From: Xanthoparmelia taractica
Taxonomy: Eukaryota; Ascomycota; Lecanoromycetes; Lecanorales; Parmeliaceae
DNA length: 62,876 nt
Reading direction: 5' to 3'
NCBI GenBank assembly: GCA_033085395.1
Contig: JANQBS010000226.1
Span: 1-62,876, forward strand
The notes beneath the pieces are model-generated. The model was given only the letters and a program-made list of their open reading frames with translations, made no database searches and was not told the origin of the DNA. Positions 57,789-62,876 of this stretch are shown here, in pieces (position 1 is the stretch's first letter; the number at the start of each line of letters is the position of its first letter). The translations under genes were made by a program, and so were the position numbers.

Positions 57789-59036
57789 TTAACCGACTTC
57801 GTAATCTCGTTCACCTTCAGCATCTGCGTCCCCTTCGCCCCCCTCATGCCTTTGATATTGATGGGTCGTACTCTGTCCACCCGAAGGGTCCTGACCTCTC
57901 TGACTGACTGGATACATCTTCCGAAACGTCAGCCAATATATGGATCAAGATCTAGGCAGCAGTTCACTCACAGGCTGTGTTGGAAGAGAGTAGCTATACA
58001 ATCCCTCGAACATCTGTTGTGGGGGGTGGCCATAAGCGTTGGTTGGATCAGGTGGTACCTGAGGGGCGTAAATCCCGGACTGTGGCCTATACTCCTGCTC
58101 TTGTGCCATCTGGGTGCTCCCTAGCGAAGAATAGTCCGCGTGGCCCATCTGCTGTGACGCCTGCTGAGGGTGGCCTGGTGGAGGCTGTTGTTGAACGTTG
58201 TTCTGAGGGGGAATGATCTGGCTGCCTGAAGAAGCCTGCGCTGCAGAGGCCCCGGTTCCCCCTGCGCCTCCCTGACCTCCGGATCTCTTGGCGTGACTTG
58301 CGGCTTCTTCTCGTGGAACAATATCGATGAGGAAGTCGAACATGTCGGATTTGGCAAGTGCCGAAGCAATATCTGAACGCTGTAGTGTTCTACGCTTGTT
58401 CTCTTCGGCGTGAATCCATGCGCGCATCGTGAGCTCGGTGATGAAGATGTCGCATCCTTTCGCGAACAATATCGGTGCTTCAGCTGAAATCATTTTCACG
58501 TCCGGATCAGCCTTCATGACCTTCTTGATTCTGGCCAGTGGAAGCTGATGGAGCTTATAGTCATGGCTCTCGTTCTCGAGGCTGTTGATAGTCTGTTGCC
58601 AATAAGTTGTCAAGATATCGCGGTAGTTGCCATTGAGGCCTTGGCTGACCTAGAAGCTCGTCAGCTTCTGCGTTACTACTCATGTCTCTTGCTGCTCGTT
58701 CACATTCGCCCATGTCCCTGTGTAAAATTCTGGGGATGTGAAGCCTGTTTGCGCTGCCACCTGTAGGAACAATGAGCCATGTGGCGAGAGCCAATTTGAC
58801 GGACTCGTTTGTACGTACCGTAGCACTTGCACCTATGATGAAGCGATAGGATTAGCCGGGATGTTCGAGCGCGGAGAACACTCCAGTGGGTCCTTACAAA
58901 CAGAGAATGACGTGGGCCTGTGGGGAGGACGAGAGATGGGTCACATACCGTAATGTCCCCCATTGGCGGGATCATACCGTGTTAATGGTGGCTGGTGCTG
59001 CTGTGGCTGCCCGGTGCCTGGTGGATTCTGTTCCAT
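57789..59036 (-). CDS. HAP5: CCAAT-binding factor subunit Hap5 (NF-YC)
   Basis: Hap5 is the NF-YC histone-fold subunit of the CCAAT-binding complex with Hap2 and Hap3. Six minus-strand exons: 59036-58978, 58917-58898, 58832-58819, 58760-58704, 58649-57972, 57917-57789; 318 aa. The fold is unmistakable: LPLARIKKVMKADPDVKMIS, AEAPILFAKGCDIFITELTM, RAWIHAEENKRRTLQRSDIA and MFDFLIDIVP. Just before it is GLNGNYRDILTTYWQ. The C-terminus is P/Q-rich and ends acidic (GDADAEGERDYEVG) if the 54-nt last intron is spliced. Exons 2 and 3 are only 20 and 14 nt; every border is canonical and phase is kept, but cDNA is needed for the N-terminus. Confidence 0.9.
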
Positions 59037-60151
59037 CGTTGACTGGGATTATTGGGACGATGTGAGGAGACTGGGAGGGGACTTATGACGGCCGCGCGTT
59101 CTTGATGTGTATAAGGCAGAAAGGTGGGAATTGCCTTTGGCGGGTGATTGGGACGCTTTTGTAAACAGGTAGGGAGTCGGAAAGAGGGCGAGTCTCGACG
59201 GTGGGAGCAGCTAAGGCAAACGCATTCGTTGTTGATGCGGGCAAGGAGCCGTAGGATGTATGAGTGATTGTCAATAGATTCTATGAGAGCGAATACTGAG
59301 GCAGGCTTTTGGTCTCTTAATAGTGATCGGAAGTGTGATGGTGACAGCAAATAGGCGCTCAAGGAAGAAGCGAGCAAAGGTCTCTACTTGCTACTGTAGA
59401 ATACGTAAGGTGTAGCGTTCGTCAAAAGGTACTTCGTACTTTAGACCTCGGAAAGTTTTGGAATACCTGAAGTACTTACTTCTAAGGTGCTTTCTGTCGG
59501 CGGGTAGGTACGACGCGAGAATATTCAGAGCAAGAGCAAGATACAATAGGGACCTAAGGTATTTTACCCCCACGCACTGAAGCCATTCATCTATTTTAGA
59601 AGCGCATGCGAGTGTACCCAACCATTACTTCTACAAGTAGGTACATAAGGGACTTTGCCCCGTACCCCGTACCCAAGTACTACTTCATTGACAGTTTCAC
59701 ATTTGGTCACTTGCATAGAACCTTATTTCACTCTATAGCACTTGTATCATAAATACCTTATCTTAATAAGGTACGTATTATTGAAACTTATTGGGTGTAC
59801 TGACGGCGCAGTCCTTTCGCTTCCAAAGAGCAAGCGACCTGGTGTTGGGCCACTTGGGCCACAAGAAGGGCCTCCACGGTTCCACCCCTGGTGACCTCAT
59901 TCTCGTGTCTGCAAAAGTGTGTTGTTACTTTGTAGTGTCTCTATAGATGGTTTTCTCGAAGAATTATGCGAAAGCGTAATCTTGAAATAGACGGTACTTC
60001 GTAATTCTAGCTCTTTAGCGTGCCAAGCAAAACACGGCGAAACTATCTCAACAAAAAGTCCCTCTTTAAAAAAGATCTTGTTCACCAGACCTACTTTTGT
60101 CACTACGTACTTGACTCTGCGCAAGGCGTAGCAACGCGCTGTGCGCATATA
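59037..60151. promoter_or_regulatory. Divergent HAP5/FCF2 upstream region
   Basis: 1.1 kb between divergent start codons, rich in GGTAC, AAGTAC and CCTTA strings. TACTTCGTA occurs at 59430 and 59995, and a GTACCCCGTACCC direct repeat at about 59660. No gene was recognised. Confidence 0.4.
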
Positions 60152-61100
60152 ATGGCTAGCCTTGAAGCTGAACATATACCCCGAAACGAATGTTGGGACC
60201 AAGATGAGCTCTCAGAAATGATGAGCTTGCTTCAGCGTGCGGAACAACGCATGAAAAATCCAGCTCCAACCAGCAGACATCCTATGAAAGGTACAAACTC
60301 GGACAAGTACGCTACCGCACCTCATTCACGCATACTACGAACCTAATCTTCAGCCCAGATTACCCATGCTGAATCCGGGACCCATAGCGCAGCCATATAT
60401 AATCTCGACCGATGGCATTGCTCGAGCAGATCGGACTCGACTCGTCGATACGAAAGATCGGCAGATCACCGCCCGCCAAGTTGAAGACTCCGTCAAGGTG
60501 CAGGAGAGGATCAAGAAGGTAGGCGATTTCGTAGGTCTTTTCCTTTCCCGCCTATGACGAAAAATGTATTTCCAGATTTCTTGATGCAGAACATCTGTCC
60601 TGTCTTGGGTACACGCTCTGCCTTCCTGAGAGTTTAATCATAGTTACTCGGATGGCCTTCCTACACAAATATCTTGTTATGTACACTCCAAATAGAAAGA
60701 ATGTCTGACTTATTTCCAGGAGAAGCCAACCGCGGGACCGGGCTGGTTCGACATGCCGCGAACACATTCGAGCTCAGAATTTAAATCCGATCTGATCCTC
60801 CTCAAGCTACGCAATGTACTAGATCCACATAGGCACTATCGTTCTGACAATACTAGGGCTCCGGCGCCAGAGTTTTCCCGATTAGGTCAAATCATCGAAG
60901 GTCCAACGGAGTACTTCAGCTCGCGGCTACCCAAAAAGGAACGTACGAAAACCCTTGTTGAAGAGGTACTGGCCAACGCGCAATTCACAAGTCGCTTCAA
61001 GAAGAAGTACAACGAGATTCAGGTGTCAAAAACGAGTGGGAGGAAAGGATACTACAAGGCTTTGAAGGCGAGGAGATCTGGGGGTGTACGCAAGATTTAA
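60152..61100 (+). CDS. FCF2: Pre-rRNA processing factor Fcf2
   Basis: Fcf2 is a nucleolar factor needed for early 18S rRNA processing. The conserved Fcf2 domain is in the last exon (60720-61100): GPGWFDMPRTHSSSEFKSDL, LLKLRNVLDPHRHY, IIEGPTEYFSSRLPKKERTK, FKKKYNEIQVSKTSGRKGYY. The preceding exon ends at 60518 and is open in phase from at least 60366 (ITARQVEDSVKVQERIKK). A first exon from ATG 60152 (DELSEMMSLLQRAEQRMK) fits the family N-terminus. Its splice to exon 2 is unresolved: donor at 60290 with acceptor near 60389 keeps phase, while the stronger-looking acceptor at about 60353 does not. The 201-bp last intron is long for this window. Confidence 0.85.
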
Positions 61101-61234
61101 GCGTGTCCGCACTCAGGGCCTCAAAGATTCATGAAAATATATTGTAATCGATGGATCGGGTCCCAGCTTCTGTGCTATCTAGCACTCTGATGATGGCAAG
61201 GCCATCAAATCAAAGCTACTGGGGTTTACTGTTG

Positions 61235-62517
61235 TCAGTGCACACGATATACGTGTAGTATGTCTCGCACTAGTAGGCTAACTAGTTGCTGTTCGACATA
61301 ATCCTCAGCTTATGGCGCCTTGGTTGGAAGATCTTCGCCTTACCTGAACTATTCTTGCAGCTTTCTCACCAGCATCTAGCACCTCATCGTGGTTTGCTTT
61401 GCCCTTCTGTATGGCTTTTGTCAAATCTTGATGACTGGAGCCCTGGATCTGGATATCGTCCCCCCGTGGTCCAGCTTCTAGCAACGCCTTGTTCGTTACA
61501 AGACTAATTGCTAGTACTCTCATGTCGCAGTGTCGTGCAACAATAATTTCTGGAACGGTAGACATGCCGACCACATCGGCACCCAAGCTACGCAACATGC
61601 GACATTCAGCTCTGGTCTCATAGCTCGTTTGAGTCAGCTATGGGGTGGCATCATCAGTGGGATTTTAGTTTTACCTAGGACCTCCGACGAAAGCGTAGGT
61701 GCCCTCTTGTAGGTGCCTGGTGCTCCCCGCGTCGTATTTGAGTTTCTTCCATAAATGATGTGCGCGCCTCCTTAAATCGAGGTCATATGCATCTGACATG
61801 GCCGGAAAACGGACTCCAAAGTCGTCCGCATTTGGCCCACGCAGCGGGTGGATTCCAGCAAGGCCGGCCATGTTGATATGCTTGCAAGTATCAGACGGCA
61901 TTATAAGAGAGATTCTGGAGCCTCACGTCGTTCAAGACCACGAGGTCTCCCACCGCATAGTCTTTATTCAAGCCACCCGCGGCGTTGGTGACTTGGGTCA
62001 TCATCTATCAACATTGACTCTACTCAATTTGCGGGCTGTCATACCAATGATCGTGTTTACGCCCAACCGCTTCATGAGTCGGATAGGGAATGTAATGCTC
62101 TGGATTGAATGCCCCTCATAAAAGCTGCTCGAGCATCAAAATGAGCGGATTCTACAAAGCGAAGGCTGGGGATAGGCGGTGACGAACTGAACTCTGCCAA
62201 GCATAAAAACAACAGGTGAAGCCTCAGGCTCGAATGTTCCGAAAAGAAGCTTGCCAGCGTGGCCACGGACTATCCCAGCTCAGCACAATTGCGCAAGCTC
62301 ATATTCCCTTAGCTCAGCACATACCTGTACTTGGTGGAAAGTGGGGAATATCCGTGTAGGGGATTTCAAATCGTGGATCAGGCAACACAGCATCGGCGAG
62401 ACCATTCATACCAGATCCACATATTATACCTATGACAGGCTGATGTAGCTTGGAGGGTACCTTTGCTTGCAAGTAGTGTAGAGCTTCTGCAGTTTGCTGG
62501 GAAGTGGCGTTCTCCAT
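61235..62517 (-). CDS. PNP1: Purine nucleoside phosphorylase
   Basis: The enzyme splits inosine and guanosine to base and ribose-1-phosphate in purine salvage. Seven minus-strand exons: 62517-62325, 62269-62188, 62124-62045, 61991-61927, 61880-61675, 61623-61344, 61288-61235; 319 aa. Motifs are the phosphate site GIICGSGMNGLAD, VRGHAGKLLFG, GRVHFYEGHSIQSITFPIRL, VTNAAGGLNKDYAVGDLVVL, HINMAGLAGIHPLRGPN, FVGGPSYETRAECRML, GADVVGMSTVPEIIVARH and the base-binding asparagine in SLVTNKA. The short last exon (ending DILHVYRVH) is the least certain part. Confidence 0.94.
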
Positions 62518-62876
62518 GGCTAGGTACGACGCGACCAGCAGCGCTGGGAAATAATTTGAAACAGGCTTACACCACCACAAAGCTGGAAGCCTTCAATCGC
62601 GATACAACCTCATGCTGTCCCTCAATGGTGTGAATTTCCAAGAGTGAAAATAATAGGCGTTCGCTCTTTGGAGGGCAAGTGATCCCAGTCCACTGTTCCA
62701 CTGTGGTGGTGTGTACGGTGTACGATTGTGACAAAATCGGAATCTGCTGAGAAACTAAGCCACATTTGGTATAGCTTCTCTGATCCCATCGCAGTCTTAC
62801 TACGGAGGTCTGCACCATAAGTCCTGGACATGCCAAGACTCCCACGCCAAGATCGGATAAAGCCCCGCCTAAAGGG
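62518..62876. other. PNP1 upstream region, possibly the 3' end of another gene
   Basis: A minus-strand frame is open from the window edge to a stop at 62567, only 50 bp from the PNP1 start. It includes the peptide LSDLGVGVLACPGLMVQTS. I recognise no domain, and the frame may be chance or the end of an unseen gene. Confidence 0.2.

Noticed and set aside
1..62876. CRISPR array, viral insertion or biosynthetic gene cluster
   Set aside because: There are no regularly spaced repeats, no viral proteins and no polyketide, peptide-synthetase or terpene genes. All recognised genes are housekeeping or regulatory.

Overview
The window is nuclear DNA from a filamentous ascomycete (Pezizomycotina). Three things support this: genes with many 44-130 bp GT-AG introns, an AT-rich block with the exhaustive CpA/TpG loss left by repeat-induced point mutation (RIP), and fungal housekeeping proteins including ribosomal protein eL28, which budding yeast lacks. 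I rebuilt 23 protein-coding genes from open frames, splice sites and protein motifs. Exon joins were checked for phase, so most gene models translate without a break. The N-terminal exon joins of FCF2 and intron 5 of RAI1 are the weak points. I saw no rRNA, convincing tRNA, CRISPR or viral sequence.

Left end (1-6330): a small transposon graveyard. A 276-bp terminal-inverted-repeat element with perfect 8-bp target duplications (hAT-like MITE) occurs twice, plus fused end fragments at the window edge. One copy sits inside a 1338-bp TA-flanked element with about 54-bp telomere-like inverted repeats. A saturated RIP relic lies at 682-1327. RAI1 is an intact gene stranded between these elements.

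Middle left (6330-27260): ELP2 (Elongator), CAF16, MOD5 (tRNA i6A37), a kinase-only PFK-2/FBPase-2, TOM40, a 3.5-kb gene-free stretch, GSK3 kinase, nuclear cap-binding subunit CBC1/CBP80 and ERG3. ELP2 and MOD5 both modify the tRNA anticodon loop. RAI1 (5'-end quality control) and CBC1 (cap binding) both act on mRNA 5' ends, but 18 kb apart.

Middle right (27260-49190): an AZF1-like C2H2 factor, a DUF2015 protein, splicing factor HSH49/SF3B4, mitochondrial FAD carrier FLX1, co-repressor TUP1, eL28, cytosolic malate dehydrogenase, TRAPP subunit TRS33, a SIZ/PIAS SUMO ligase, a DUF2423 nucleolar protein and the GPI-anchor enzyme LAS21/GPI7.

Right end (49190-62876): RNase MRP subunit RMP1, a Mei2-like RNA-binding protein, exocyst SEC15, CCAAT factor HAP5, rRNA-processing factor FCF2 and purine nucleoside phosphorylase. 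The genes are unlinked in function, alternate strands freely and show no secondary-metabolite or effector cluster. The least ordinary signals are the nested transposons, the RIP block, two GC-AG introns, microexons of 14-20 nt in MEI2 and HAP5, a conserved dual start in MOD5, and a 30-bp-arm hairpin near SEC15. I did not find a convincing new multigene system.
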